NCBI GenBank assembly: GCA_039720395.1
Contig: CM077827.1
Location: 8,223,991-8,287,990, forward strand
Length of the DNA: 64,000 bases
Direction: 5' to 3'
Source: Liquidambar formosana
Taxonomy: Eukaryota; Streptophyta; Magnoliopsida; Saxifragales; Altingiaceae
Each line of letters begins with the position of its first letter. Position 1 is the stretch's first letter. The notes under the pieces were generated by a model. That model did not search any database, was not told where the DNA came from, and was given only the letters and a program-made list of their open reading frames with translations. This document shows, piece after piece, positions 11,362-23,190 of this stretch. Both the position numbers and the translations under genes were made by a program.

Positions 11362-11761
11362 GAAGACGGTTATTGCAACCTCTTAGCCTTATTTTCATGT
11401 CTCATTAATTATAATTTTTAAAGATTTTACAGAAATATGTAAGGTATTTGTAAAATTGATCGGGTGGTATATTAGAAAAACATAATTTTTGAACAACTTT
11501 GCAGAAGAAGGTTCTTCCAAAATCTATCGTTAAATGCACTTTTTAGTCATTTACTGTTTCTATTTCCCATTTTTTGTCAAAAGGCTCACTTAAATGAAAG
11601 ATTTAAAAAGAAAAAACCTTTCTTCTGTACAGTTGTTCAAAATGATATTTTTTTAGTAGATAGCATAGCTAGTTTTTATAAAAACCTTTTTATATTTTTC
11701 TAAAATTTTGAGAAATTAAAATTAGTTGGCTGTGCCAATAAGGGTTTCAATAACTGCCCTT
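11362..11761. mobile_element. MULE-like MITE copy, 400 bp, 9-bp TSD
   Basis: The terminus GAAGACGGTTATTGCAAC pairs with the inverted right end AAGGGCAGTTATTGAAAC. Perfect 9-bp direct repeats TATTTAATT flank it (11353-11361 and 11762-11770). The arms carry the family hallmarks CCAAAATCTATCGTTAAA and GTTGTTCAAAATGAT. It is non-coding. Confidence 0.87.
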
Positions 11762-11825
11762 TATTTAATTTTGTTAATATGTTATCTTTTTATATCTATA
11801 GTAAACATGACAAGACAATCATCTA

Positions 11826-12298
11826 TCTATACTACTTATAAAAGTCTGTATGTCAGAGAAACTTTTGATTGATCATTTTGCCCTCATTTTAATTTATAAA
11901 TACAATTTTAGCCTTGGTAAACATTATTATTATTTGGTAACAAATGAAAGTTAGATTTTAACTCAAACTCTTAATTACAAATGAAAGTTAGATTTTTACT
12001 CAAATTCCTAAAGCAGCTATCAAGTTGCATGATAATATATATGAATACAAACTCTTTGAATATTCCGTTTTATGGAAATAATAATAATAATAATAATAAT
12101 AATAATTTATGAATGTATATCTAAAGAATTTTTAATCTTTCGTTGACAATTTTGATAAAGAAAAATATGTATTTTTGAATTTTAAATTTTATCTTTTATG
12201 AAAAAAAAAAAGAATAAAATCTTTATGTATTTTTTTTTTTTTTTAAAACTAATATTATTTAAAAATATTCACGTGCAACGCACGCGTACTATATCTAG
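11826..12298 (+). mobile_element. Small non-autonomous Helitron-like element, 473 bp
   Basis: The 5' end is TCTATACTACTTATAAAAG preceded by A. The 3' end is CTAG followed by T, with a GC-rich hairpin (CGTGC-AAC-GCACG, 12272-12284) about 10 bases before it. These are the known Helitron signatures: 5' TC, 3' CTRR, subterminal hairpin, insertion between A and T, and no target duplication. No Rep/helicase ORF is inside, so it would depend on a helper. It includes an (AAT)n tract at 12077-12106. Confidence 0.8.
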
Positions 12299-13313
12299 TA
12301 TACATAAACAGTTACATTCTTCAATAGTTACATGCTCAACAAGTTACACAAATAGTAACAAATCTGGGGCGAAAATAGTTTCAGTCTCATGTGTAAACTG
12401 ATTTGTTCTCAAGTGCAAGCAAGCACAAACTAAACTGTAAGGAACGAATTGTTTTCTTTATTAGTCTCACTATGTCTGGTTCCAAAAAATTTTGAATCGT
12501 CATTCTAACAAAGTGAATATCATGAAATCCACAAATAATCATTAGAATGTAACCATTTCTTCAAGAGAAGGGTCACATTTAAGCTTTCTTATAAATACCA
12601 TTTTCAAACAATGACATGGTCAATACGAATCAAGAAACATTCTCTATAGAAAACTAGACTTCTGAATTTTAAAAACCCTTATTACACATTCCACGATTTT
12701 GCCCAAATCATAAATGTTTTGGCTTGAAAACCCTTGAAACAGTCACTATTTGTTCTCAGAACAATCAAAAACCAAAATTTGTTGATGAATTTTGACAAGA
12801 CTTGATAGCATTCCATCAATACTTTGGCAACTTACGTTTTCTCGCCATTTTTTTCCTTCAAAATGGAATCCTTGGAATAGGATCTTTCCAATTTCGCTGG
12901 GATTGTGTTCTCACCGATCATGGTTCTATTATGAAACATGGAGGAAGACGTTAGAGAACTGATTTACAAGAATGGAAGCGATAGTTATGGGAGAGAAATA
13001 TAGAACAATTTTTCGGCGAGATTTTCTCCAGCGATTTTGGGACGATCATGATACAGTGTTTACAATGCCATCTCACTTCATGTCAAGGGCAATTTTGTCT
13101 CGCAATATTGTACTATTTTTTATGCTGTAATTGGTTTTAAGTTGAACTTCTTCAAGCATAAGTCTCAAAATTAGGACTTGTGGCCAATTGCCCCAAAAAA
13201 ACAAAAACAAATAAACATACAAAAAAAAAAAAAAAACAAAAAGGGAAGAAGAAGAAAAACTTGACTTGCTATAGAAAAAATAAGTAGATAAACAAATAAA
13301 TATTTAAAAAAAT
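12299..13313. other. Intergenic, no gene seen
   Basis: AT-rich sequence with no coding support, ending in A-rich tracts (13215-13240). Confidence 0.5.
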
Positions 13314-13813
13314 GGGTAAATATCCAAAATATTCCTCATAAAAAGAATTATATCCAAAAACCCCATAAAATAATTTTTCTATCAGAAAAACCAAATATAT
13401 AAATAAATAAATAAATCCCAAAAACTTAACTTCTATCAACTCCATTTGAGTGATGAATCTTCTTGACTAAAATACCCTTATAACATTTTTCATTAAAATA
13501 AAAAATAATTATTCAAAATTTGTATTACCATCTTGTTTATCTAATAAATGGATTATTTATCATTTATCACAAAAAAAAAAAAAAAAAAAAAAGAGAGAGA
13601 GAGAGAGACAAAAGAAAAAGAATAAACAAACAATTATAAAAAAGATATGTCAGTCCAAAAGTTGTATAATATAAACGGAATTAGATGTAAGTTAGGGTGT
13701 TGGGTTTTTTGGATATACTATAATTTTATTTTAGTTTTTTAGATAGAAAAAAATACTTTTTGGGTTTTTTTGGATAGAATTCCCTTTTTGAGGGATGTTT
13801 TAGATATTTATCC
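13314..13813. mobile_element. 500-bp inverted-repeat element with near-perfect 9-bp TSD
   Basis: The left arm GGGTAAATATCCAAAATATT at 13314 matches the inverted right arm GGATAAATATCTAAAACATC from 13813. Similarity continues through TCTATCCAAAAA-type sequence for over 100 bp. The flanks TAAAAAAAT and TAAAAAAAG (8 of 9 identical) suggest a 9-bp duplication, although the site is low-complexity. The core has a poly-A/(GA)n tract at 13570-13608. No ORF is supported. Confidence 0.65.
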
Positions 13814-14009
13814 TAAAAAAAGGGGGTGATTGGAGGGATGTATCCTATGGGTTAGGGTGTGGGTTAGTTAAACACCCCCTCCCCCTCCCCCTCCCCGAAG
13901 AAGGAGAAGAAGAAGAATGCAAAAAGAAAAAAAAAACAAAAGAAGAAGAAGAAGAAGAAAAAGAAGAAGAAAGAATTGTTGCTCAAAATTGGTACCTGAA
14001 ATAGGATTA

Positions 14010-14435
14010 GGAGTCGACTATTGCCACTACAAAAATTCCTCTGTACCTTTTATTTATTAAAATTCTCAAAGTTCTATGAAACATATAAAAGGTTGTCATG
14101 GAAATTGATTGCGTAATCCACTAGAAAACATCATTTTGAATAACTTTACAAAAAAAAGTTTTTCCAAAATCTATCGTTTAAGTAGACTTATTAGCCAGTT
14201 ACAATCTTTATTTCAATTTTATAGAAACAAATATTTTAAATGGCCAAAAAGTTCATTTAAACGACAGATTTTGGAAAAACTATCTTTTACAAAGTTTTTC
14301 AAAGTGATGTTTTTTAGTAAATAATGCGGTCAATTTTCATAAAAACATATTTTTTATTAAACATTGATAAGTTTAAAATAAGTTTAAAATAAGTGAAAGA
14401 TGCAAAAGAATTTTTGTCATAGCAATAGCCGCCTC
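14010..14435. mobile_element. MULE-like MITE copy, 426 bp
   Basis: The left terminus GGAGTCGACTATTGCCAC and inverted right terminus GAGGCGGCTATTGCTATG are of the family type, as are the arms (GCGTAATCCACTAGAAAACA; CCAAAATCTATCGTTTAAGT and its inverse). The flanking 9-mers ATAGGATTA and ATATGATCA agree at 7 of 9 positions. It is non-coding. Confidence 0.8.
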
Positions 14436-14565
14436 ATATGATCAACACCAATGGTCTATACTGCTATTGTGGGCTTTAACCCTTGACCCACTAGTGTGCA
14501 ATATTAGTTCTCTTGGGTCCAAGCCTATTGCTATTGCTAGTAGGCTTTTATACAACATTCTTTAA

Positions 14566-14971
14566 GGGCCCAGCTATTGCCACACCTCAATTTGATCACC
14601 ACCCCCATTTATTTTAGGTTTTTAAGGTTCTATACAAAGTATAGAAGGTTTTTATGAAAACGTGCCATGGTATCCACTAGAAAACATTACTTTTAACAAC
14701 TTTTCAAGATAAAGTTTTTTCCAAAATCTGTCATTATATAGGCTTTTTGGCAAGGAAATGAAATAGAAATTATAAATGGCCAAAAAAGTTTACTTAAACG
14801 ATAGATTTTTGAAAAAACTTTCTTCTATAAAGTTGTTCAAAATAATGTTTTCAAGTAGATAATTCGACCAGGTTTCTATAAAAACCTTTTATATTTTGCA
14901 TAAAACCTTCAAAAAACTAAAACAAGTGAGGGGACGGTGATCAAATTGAGAGGTGACAATAGCGGGGCTCC
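14566..14971. mobile_element. MULE-like MITE copy, 406 bp
   Basis: The ends GGGCCCAGCTATTGCCACAC and, inverted, GGAGCCCCGCTATTGTCACC both run on into CTCAATTTGATCACC-type sequence, and the arms pair along most of their length. The flanking 9-mers ATTCTTTAA and ACTCTTTAA agree at 7 of 9 positions. It is non-coding. Confidence 0.82.
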
Positions 14972-16044
14972 ACTCTTTAATCCACAGTCCACACGAAACT
15001 CCACTAGGCTTGCAGCCCAACAACATGGCGATCATGTTTGAGGCATAACCCACCATATGCATTATGTTTGGACTAACCCATCACTGCTACGATGACCACA
15101 AATCCCCAAACTGTTTCCTCTACTGCTGCTGCCGCTATGGCGCCGTCATCACCATCAGCAGCAGCAGAAGAAAAAGAAGGATCTGTCGTTAAGACTATGC
15201 ATTATGTTTGTTTATTTAGAATCGAATGAATTGGAATGGAATTTGATTCTGTATTTGAAATAGTTTAGAACAAAAAGGATTTGAAATGTTCGCCCTTCTC
15301 ACTTAAATTAGTTCATCCAAATCCGTTGTTTGGAATGAATTAAAATGTAATTCTATTTCAACTACAGACATAGCCTAAATTCGACCTTGCCAAAATTTAT
15401 CATTTTTGTTTTTATATAAAAATATGAATACTGTTTCTGCAAGCATGTTCTGGGACTAAGCTATTCTTCATCTCAACAGTGTTGATTTAGCCTTTCTGCC
15501 TACGCAGGCATAAAGCAACATTGATGGTTATAATATTATTTGTTGAACTCGTAATAATTTCCATACAAGTTCCCCACTAATTGTCATATTCACTTTTCTA
15601 ACCAACTTTCTTTCTTTTTCCTTTTCCTTTTTTTTTTTAATCAGCCTTTGTAACCTACTTCTAATTCGCCGAGCATTTGTAGTTCAGATGGCATTTTCCA
15701 TCCATTTGGGTATGGGGGTTTGGCGGAGGTTGAAGGTTCGAATGCCATATTTTAACAATTGCATCCTTTGTTTCTATTTTAATAGTGTGCTAAAAAATAA
15801 CAATAGTATTCACTAGTGCCATATTTTTAGCACACTCTTGTACTATATTATTATATTTGGGACAAAAATTATTAAAAAAAAAGAGAGGAGAGGATGGTAG
15901 TTGTGCTAAAAAATTGCATATTATGTTATTTGTACTATTAGACCACATTGTGTCAAATTATTATTATTACATTTCAAACTAAACTATTGGAGATGCCCTT
16001 AAAGCACCCTGACATGCTTCCTAAAAAAGAAAAGGAGAGAGAGA

Positions 16045-16066
16045 GGGGGGGGGGGGGGGGGGGGGG
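16045..16066. repeat. 22-base G run
   Basis: A (GA)n tract leads into an uninterrupted G run. It could form G-quadruplex DNA and is a likely site of sequencing error. Confidence 0.9.
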
Positions 16067-16859
16067 CCGGAGGAATGCCTCTCATAGTCTCATGGGTTTG
16101 TTGAGATGCATCTGACTTTTTAGATAAGTAGGTCCTTTAAAGATCTTACAAATCAAAATTTCTTCTGTGTCTTTAAAATACTGTGTTTGAATCCCACAAG
16201 CCTCTCAAAGGTTCATGCCTTCTCTCTTCCCATATCTCTCATGGCAAGAGGGATGAGGTTGAAAAGGACAACTTTTTAATTTTAAAAATCAAGAGTAAAC
16301 ACCTTTTTTAGCTTCTAATGATTAAAATAAGACCATCTACAACACGTATCACATTGATTTCACTTGCCCATTAATTGGGTTGAATGTCCCCTTCAAAGAA
16401 AGGTTCCTCTTAATTACCCACAAACCATATTAAATATCAGCACATGTGGATAAACTCAAACCGTCAAATAAGTTCACCCTCACATGATCCATGGGTCATT
16501 GGGTCATATATGCCGGCCGTGGCCTTAATCCAAATCCACAAAACTCAGTTTCTCAGAAGCTGACAAAAACAAAATCATCTTCACAAGGGTTTTACCAATT
16601 CCAAATTCAAAGTCTACGTACCAAGACAAACATAAACCAACCTATGGCGCTGGTGACCTCTGGAAAATGTTTCTTTATTTGACTTGTATGAGGATTTTCT
16701 TTGTCCCATTTTTTATCGGCTTGCCCCATGTGAAGGGTTTTCTCCTCTGACTATTCCTCGTGACTTCTATAATTAAGTGAAAATTTGGAAATTTAGAATT
16801 GAACAAGTTTGGGAACTCTGAATTCATTGTTTTTTTAGGCAAATTGAGTTCTCATGCTT

Positions 16860-17296
16860 GGCCTATGTTTGGTAGGGGGAAAAAGAGAGGGAAGGAAAGG
16901 GAAGAGAGGAAGGTAATCGGGTGTGTTTGGTAGAGGGGAAAAGGGGAGGGAGGATTAAGAATCCCTCATGTTTACTTTTTATCATCACTCCAATTTTGAG
17001 GGGATTAGAGGAGAGAAATGGAACTTTTTGATTAAAATGACATATTTACCCCTATGCATATAATAATTAATTTATTACTACTCTATATGTGAGGGCAAAT
17101 TAGTAAAATTAGTATCTATTCTTTTCATTTCTTCCTCTATACCAAACATACAGGAAGGAAAATATGTTTCCCTCCATTCTACATCTATCAAACCAAACAC
17201 ATAAGAAGAAAAAAATGTCTCCTTCCCCTGGGGATGGAAAGTCTATCGCTCCTACCTTTCCTTCCTTCTACCCTTCCATCCTCCTTACCAAACATA
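16860..17296. mobile_element. Tourist-like MITE, about 437 bp
   Basis: The left end GGCCTATGTTTGGTAGGGGG and right end CCTTACCAAACATAATT are inverted, and further TGTTTGGTA/TACCAAACA pairs lie inside, suggesting nested or partly duplicated ends. No clear 3-bp target duplication is seen. It is non-coding. Confidence 0.55.
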
Positions 17297-17554
17297 ATTA
17301 GTATTTTTATTTTTACCATTTCTTTTTAAAATTTGTAGTTCTTAAATTTTTATTTTGATCTTTTCCAAATAATAAAAGAAACCTAACCATCCTGAACAAC
17401 TTAAGAAATGTTGGACTCAATCATAATCTTTCTAAAATAGAAGCCTCTCGACATCTATTCAAAACTATAACTTCACTGAGTCAAAAGGCTATTGGTATTG
17501 CATACAAATGCAGGAGCAGTTTAATACATATTCCGGCCTAGAGTTAAAATTTTA

Positions 17555-17800
17555 GAAGGGGTGGCTATTGCCACTCCTTAATTTTATTTGTATCCCCCAC
17601 TTATTTTAAACTTTTTAAGATTTTATAAAAAATATATGGAGTAAAGGATCTTCATGAGAACTGGTTGCGCAATCAACTAGAAAACATCATTTTAAACAAT
17701 TTTGAAGAATTTTTTTTCTCCAAAATTCATTATTTAATTAGGCTTTTTGGTCATTTATAATTTTCAGTTCTATAAAATGGAAATAGAGATTATATGAAGC
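17555..17800. mobile_element. MULE-like MITE, left half only
   Basis: It starts GGGGTGGCTATTGCCACTCC and carries the family left arm (GGTTGCGCAATCAACTAGAA; AACATCATTTTAAACAA), but sequence after about 17800 is unrelated, so the right arm and right terminus are lost. Confidence 0.75.
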
Positions 17801-18304
17801 ATTTTTTAATGGGGCCTAAGGCTAAGGTTTTAAATAGGACCTTTCACATCGGACCAGCTAAAATTTTCACTGGGGCCTAAGGCAACCACCTCAATTACTA
17901 TCCTATTGAGCTAGCTTTGTATGTATGGACTTATAAATTCTGCGGATGACATTTAGTTCTGAAAATTAATGAATGAAAACACTAAATTTAAGTATTTAAA
18001 TCACGATCATGACAGCTTTGTTAATTATCTCACTAAGAGCTAAGATGAATTGAATGATGTGAATAAAGAAATCCCTATACCCATGACATGTCGAAATATG
18101 ACTAGGTTTGCTTCAACTACCATGCCAATGTTGGTATGGGTAGTTCACTCAAACTTGCTTTCAAGAGAAAAAAAGATATTTTAAGTTTCTTTAATAGGAG
18201 ATGCTAATCACAGTTGCGATAGTCCGATGTGATTGATTGGAGGATTACACATCTATGTGAGTCCTATGGAGCATGTCATCTATGATCCAATTAGAATGCG
18301 ACAA

Positions 18305-18870
18305 TCTGATCGTCGTGATTGTGCTTAGCATTCCTCTTTTTTAATTTATCTCTCTGAAGTATGTGACAATCACGCATGCCTCTATTTTCTTATGATTTTT
18401 AATTTTTTGTTGTTTAAAATTTGGAATATTGATCTACATTCCTTCATATCTGTCTTTTATATGCATTGTCGTTCGTGACAAAATATAACTAGCTTTATAC
18501 AATGGAATTTTTTAATTTTTATTTCATTTTCTCCCACTAGTAGGGTTGAATCTGAATAACAAAAATTTATGAATTTGATCATTTGGATCGTCGCGTTGTG
18601 ATTGTCATTCCCTTTCTTTAATTTATCTCTCTTTCATTGACATATGTGATGATCACGCATGCCTCTATTTTCTATTAATTTTTAATTTTTTGTTCTTTAA
18701 ATTTTGGAATATTGATCTACATTCTTTCATGTCCGTCTTTTATGTGCACTGTTGTTCGTGACAAAATATAACTAGCTTTCTACAATTGATTTTTTTTTTT
18801 TTTAACATTTTCTCTCACTAGTAAGGTTGAATCTATAAAACAAAAATTTATGAATTTGGTCATTTGTATT
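18305..18870. repeat. Direct tandem duplication, two units of about 283 bp
   Basis: CACGCATGCCTCTATTTTCT occurs at 18371 and 18654, and the order TTTTTAATTTTTTG, ATATTGATCTACATTC, TTCGTGACAAAATATAACTA and GGTTGAATCT is kept in both units. It is non-coding. An (ATT)n tract follows at about 18872-18892. Confidence 0.88.
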
Positions 18871-20443
18871 TATTATTATTATTATTATTATTATGATTTA
18901 TTTTCTAACAAAGGTATCCAATGCTTTGGCTCCGATTAATCCTTGGGCACATGCAATCCCTCTGTCCCAATGCATCGAACAATTACTAGGTCCTTCAAAT
19001 CTTGGGGATAGTGTCAAAGGGGATCAAAATTTTCGTAGGGTTTCGAACACTTTACCTATACTTCCTAAGATATTTATCAAGACTCAACTTGCCCCCATTG
19101 AAGTTGAATTTAGTCAATTATATAGCGCATTCTTCTTTCTCGTGACTAATTCAATCAGTAAAGGATGTATCTAACAAAGATCTTATCTAAGTCAGATGGT
19201 AAAGGGTGAAAAGCCTTTTTTTGGCTCTAGAATTCCCATCTAGACAGCTTATCCACACTAACCTACCAATTAAATTATTACCTACAATGCTTGTATACAA
19301 TGTTCTTGTTTGCACATTTGGAAAAACAAAAACAAACAACAAAAGCACTCCATCTGCTTATTTTGGAGCTCGAATTCCGTTTTGAGTTGTGCTGAGTTGT
19401 TTTGGATTGTCCAATAAATTTTTGGACGGATCAAGATTAAATATAAAAAAATTACTGCTAAAATAATTAAAAATAACCTCAAAGACAATTTTCAATTTTT
19501 TTATCTTTCAATCTTGACCCTCAAAAACCTCATCGGATGCTGATTCCCGAATCCTTGATCCTTATTTTGGTAAACAAAGAGAGGCTGGGAGGGAGATTCA
19601 CGAGGGGACAGACCCCGACAAACAAAGGTCATAAACAGTGTGGTCAAACGGCCGACCTTACAAAACCTTTGCGTGCCGTATATGATGAGGTACTACTCTC
19701 TCATGTTGCATATTTTAACCCAGAAAATCCACCTCTTTCATAAATCAAGTTACCCTCTGTTCCATCCAACAAATGGTCAACCCAACTGACGGTCTTGATT
19801 TGTTCAACTTAACAACCTTTGGAAGATTGTGCAAATTGCTAAATATATATATATTATTTACACACCCAAACAACCCAACAAATAAAAGGGACCCCCACTT
19901 CACATGCATCTTGTCGGGTTAACTCTTGGATTCGACAAAGCTCACAACAACTGCTCCTATTCCCATCTATATCAGACAACTCATACCAGACCCATGACCA
20001 AGACTCTAGAGGACACCCAGTTTCAGGGTCTAATCACTAAATGGGTAACAAAATTGAACTCAAAAGAATTACTGCTTTTTATCTAGCTTTAGCTATCTAT
20101 TTTGATTGCTTTGATTGCACCAAATATATACCCAAAATATACAAATTACCTAATAAGGTAAGACAACAATTCCAATTAGAGTATATATACATGCGATGAC
20201 GACAAGCAACAATGCGTTTGCAGGGAGATTGTATTACGTAGGTTATGAGGTACAACCAAAACGCATGATACTGATATAATTTATATAAGTATGTTCTTAA
20301 CTGATTGGACAGGTGAGAACGTATTCACCTAATATATATTAACACTATACATTAAGGATTACATTGGCGTAATATACCCTGTAATCCATTAATGGACGAT
20401 ATACAACTTTCAATACAAATTTTGATATAACTTGATCATTATC

Positions 20444-20484
<41 letters not shown>

Positions 20485-20935
20485 GTATTTTGTAATTGGC
20501 TCCAAATGTTTAACCAAAATGTAAAATTTAATTAATAAGACATGATAAAATACTAAAAAGGAAAAAGAAAACGGGAGAGTAATTAATTAATTTTTTTTTT
20601 CCATTGCTTCATTAGTCTGTTTAACATCTTTGATTACACTAAAAACAAAGCTAAATTTCTAAAAACGAAACTAATAAACTACAATAATATATTGTTCAAA
20701 TAAAATAAAAAAAAAAAAAATGGGAAAACAAGTTTTTGGCAGAGTCGCAGAGAAACTAGAATTTGTTAGATCTAATATCTGTACATCAATTTGTAACTTT
20801 TCCTTTTTTCCCTGATTGGTTTATTCAGTTATGTTCATGAACAAATGGGTTAGTGAGAGAGAACCAAAACAGTACCAATTATAGAAAGAGAAACTCCATA
20901 TATGTGTGTGTATGCGAAAAACCATCATCCAATCT
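18871..20935. other. Intergenic downstream of the DUF868 gene
   Basis: No recognisable gene. The open stretch at 18893-19174 (93 codons) has no family resemblance I know and lies next to repeats, so I leave it uncalled. There is an (AT)n tract at about 20451-20482. The last bases before 20936 should hold the 3' untranslated region of the DUF868 locus. Confidence 0.5.
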
Positions 20936-22065
20936 TCAGCTCTTCCAAGCATAAACCAGCAGAGAAAACCCAGTAGTCCCCTCCAACTCCTTCTCCTCCA
21001 TACTCGCCCACTCCATCACCGAAGAACTGCACCCCGACGACGAAGCCGACGACATCGATGACGACGAGGAGCTCCTCGTCGTCAACAAGCTCTTCTTCAT
21101 CTTCTTCCTCTCAAACCCATTCATCCCAAATCCACACAACACCAACCCATTCTTCTCATTCACTTCGCTGGTCATTAATCCATCTTCCTCATCGAACCCA
21201 ATTAGCTTTTCGAATCGAAACATGAACACCGCATGCCCATCAATTACATCTTCAAACAACCAATTGTAGACTGTCCCACGAGACCTGTATTGGTACTCCA
21301 TCGACTTCGATCCTCTCGTTCCCTCTGAATTTCCACTTCAATCGCTTAATCTGCAAGACCCTTTTGCTGTCGATGCTGAAACAGAGTCTGGGATCGTCGT
21401 TGACGTTGCATTCTATTGTGATTTCTCTGGTTTTGCCTCCAAATGTGGCTTTTGTGGTGTACAATTTGTTGCCGAGAACATGTTCTCTTCTCAGAAGGAG
21501 AGTCTGTGTTGTTCTCTTGGGTTTTGCGGCTTTGGTTTTGGTGTAGGCTTCTTTGGGAGAGTCACCGACGAGGAGGGTCATGTCACCGTCGATGACGAGT
21601 GCGATGTAGAATCCGGATTGGGGTTCGGGTCCGGATCCAGATCCGAATTTGGCTCTGGTGAGGTCCCAGAAGATTTGGACGGTTGGGGTTGGGGTGGTGG
21701 TGGTGGTGGTGGTGGTGTGGTGGTTCAAATTGAGCTTCTTGGAGCCTTGTTTTCTCCAGAAAATGAAGGGTTTGATGTGGAGATGGAAAGATGGGGTGGA
21801 AAGAGAGGGAGGAGGAGGAGAGAGGGTGTCGAAATGGCCGCCGTCGAGATGGAGGTGAAGGTGGAGGGAGCGGCCGAGAAAGTTGCGGGACCAGGTGAGG
21901 GCGACGAGGCCAACGTCAGTGTGGTAGAGGCAGGTGGTGAGGTTGGGGTTGACAGGAGATGGGCGGTGTCGCCGCCGCAGCTGCCGCCGCCTCCGCCGCC
22001 GGAGAGTTGTGGTCAGTGGTGGTGGGTGGATGGAAGCAAGAGGGGAAAGAGAAGTGGTTAGACAT
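20936..22065 (-). pseudogene. DUF868 family protein, single exon, two apparent frameshifts
   Basis: Most of a plant DUF868 protein of about 375 codons is readable, but in three frames. The first frame starts at the ATG complement of 22063-22065 and carries the family's N-terminal FPSCF motif. The second runs without a stop from about 21990 to 21252 and contains NLTTCLYHTDVGLVALTWSR, HIKPFIFWRKQGSKKL, a poly-Thr run, IFWDLTRAKFGSGSGPEPQ, GDMTLLVGD and IKRLKWKFRGNERIEVDG. The third resumes at NWLFEDVIDGHAVFMFRFE and ends in GFSLLVYAWKS. The second switch is one extra base near 21272, between the codons for VSWD and VYNWLF. The first lies in GCG-rich low-complexity sequence between about 21968 and 22045. 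No GT-AG intron could bridge either gap, and family genes are normally intronless. Function of DUF868 is unknown. The coding sequence is otherwise well conserved, so recent inactivation and sequence error are both possible. Confidence 0.85.
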
Positions 22066-22420
22066 TTTCTTTAAAGAGGGGGGAGGGGGGGGGGGGGGTG
22101 GGCTGTTTTTTGTGAGGATGCTAAGCGTTTTTAGGGTTTTGGAGGATATGCAGTGCAAAAGGATGGGGTTTTATGGGGAGAGAAAAAGAATCCTGGACTT
22201 ATGGGAGAGATGGGTTCTGTCCAATTTGTGTCTGAGAGAGAGAGAGAGAGAGGGTCAAGGGATGGTGGGGTAGGAGACAGGAGCGTGTTGTACCAATCTT
22301 GGGAGCGTGCACTCCAAACAAATGAGAAACAGCATGAGAGAGAGTACACAGTTTTGCTTTTAGTTTTCTGGCTCTTCTTATTTATTTATTTTTTATTTAT
22401 TTAATTTTTTGTTTTTCTAG
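22066..22420. promoter_or_regulatory. Presumed 5' region of the DUF868 locus
   Basis: On the minus strand this is the leader and promoter side of the DUF868 gene. It contains a C-run (plus-strand G run 22085-22098) and a CT tract (plus-strand GA at 22234-22252), as in many plant leaders. I could not place a TATA box or start site. The call rests on position only. Confidence 0.4.
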
Positions 22421-23029
22421 TTTTTTTAATGCATATTTTATGCCAATAGCCTTATGATTTACTGACATTTATATCTTCTTATGAAAGATGTCTTAAGTTT
22501 GAGTTGTAGTATAGGTATTTGTTGGTATAATAAATTTTCTATCCATATTATCAAAAAATAAAAAAAAAATGCATATTTTATTATAGAAAAAAATTGCATA
22601 TTTTTATTTATTTATTTAAGTTCATTTTCTATCATGTCTATGTGTGGTCTTTTGGTTTTTTCCTTTTCTTATATTACTCATAGACAAACATTGAAGAAAT
22701 AGGTCTATATTCATGCCTTGTTGGAAATAGGTTTACTTTATCGTATCAATTTAATCATAATTGGATATAAACGATTGATCAAGAGTTCAATGGGAAATCA
22801 GAATAATCAAATAACACAAAGTAATGCCTATTCTAAGCATTGAATCCAAGACTAAATAACCATCAAAACCTTTCAATAGTGACCCAAAATCATTGGACCA
22901 TCATCTTGTATTGTGCGCATTTTGATTTCATTTCACCACTTCCATTACCACTAACGAAGCCAAGAGGACCTTTGGAGGCACGTGCCCCCATTGGTTCAAC
23001 CAAGGGTTTTTTTTTTTTTTTTTTTTGAG

Positions 23030-23190
23030 AGATACTATTATTTGATAACCATTTCTCAACATAATACTAAAAAAGGAAAATAATAGTCATTTTAAAATAT
23101 ATTTACAGTCAATTAGTAATAAGTCGACAATAACATCTTCTTTTTTTTGGTATTAAATTAAAAATGATTACCAAAAAATGATGATTAAAA
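23030..23190. mobile_element. Palindromic MITE relic, same family as 60660-61125
   Basis: It shares AATAGTCATTTTAAAATATA, ACAGTCAATTAGTAATAAGT and TTTTTGGTATTAAATTAAAAA with the units near 61 kb, and the outer parts are inverted (TTTGATAACCATTTCTCAA against ATTAAAAATGATTACCAAA). Boundaries are approximate. Confidence 0.6.

Larger units (their letters stand above)
14972..17554. other. Intergenic with several MITE relics
   Basis: No gene is supportable. 15190-15375 looks like a Tourist-type relic (TTATGTTTGTTT at left, ACATAGCC at right). 15665-15755 has tRNA-like A and B boxes (TAGTTCAGATGGCA; GGTTCGAATGCC) that may be a SINE head. 15770-16010 ends in ATTGGAGATGCCCTT and resembles 855-1075. 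A 22-base G run sits at 16045-16066. Confidence 0.5.

Noticed and set aside
18893..19174. 93-codon plus-strand ORF
   Set aside because: No recognisable family and no flanking gene structure, and it is next to tandem repeats. It could be a fragment of an old element but cannot be supported.
21272..21272. Programmed frameshift in the DUF868 gene
   Set aside because: No slippery heptamer or downstream structure is evident, and the family is not known for recoding. A simple indel is the better explanation.
21480..22404. Plus-strand ORFs opposite the DUF868 locus (up to 193 codons, Gly/Val-rich)
   Set aside because: They are antisense shadows of the DUF868 coding strand; the minus-strand readings carry the conserved motifs.
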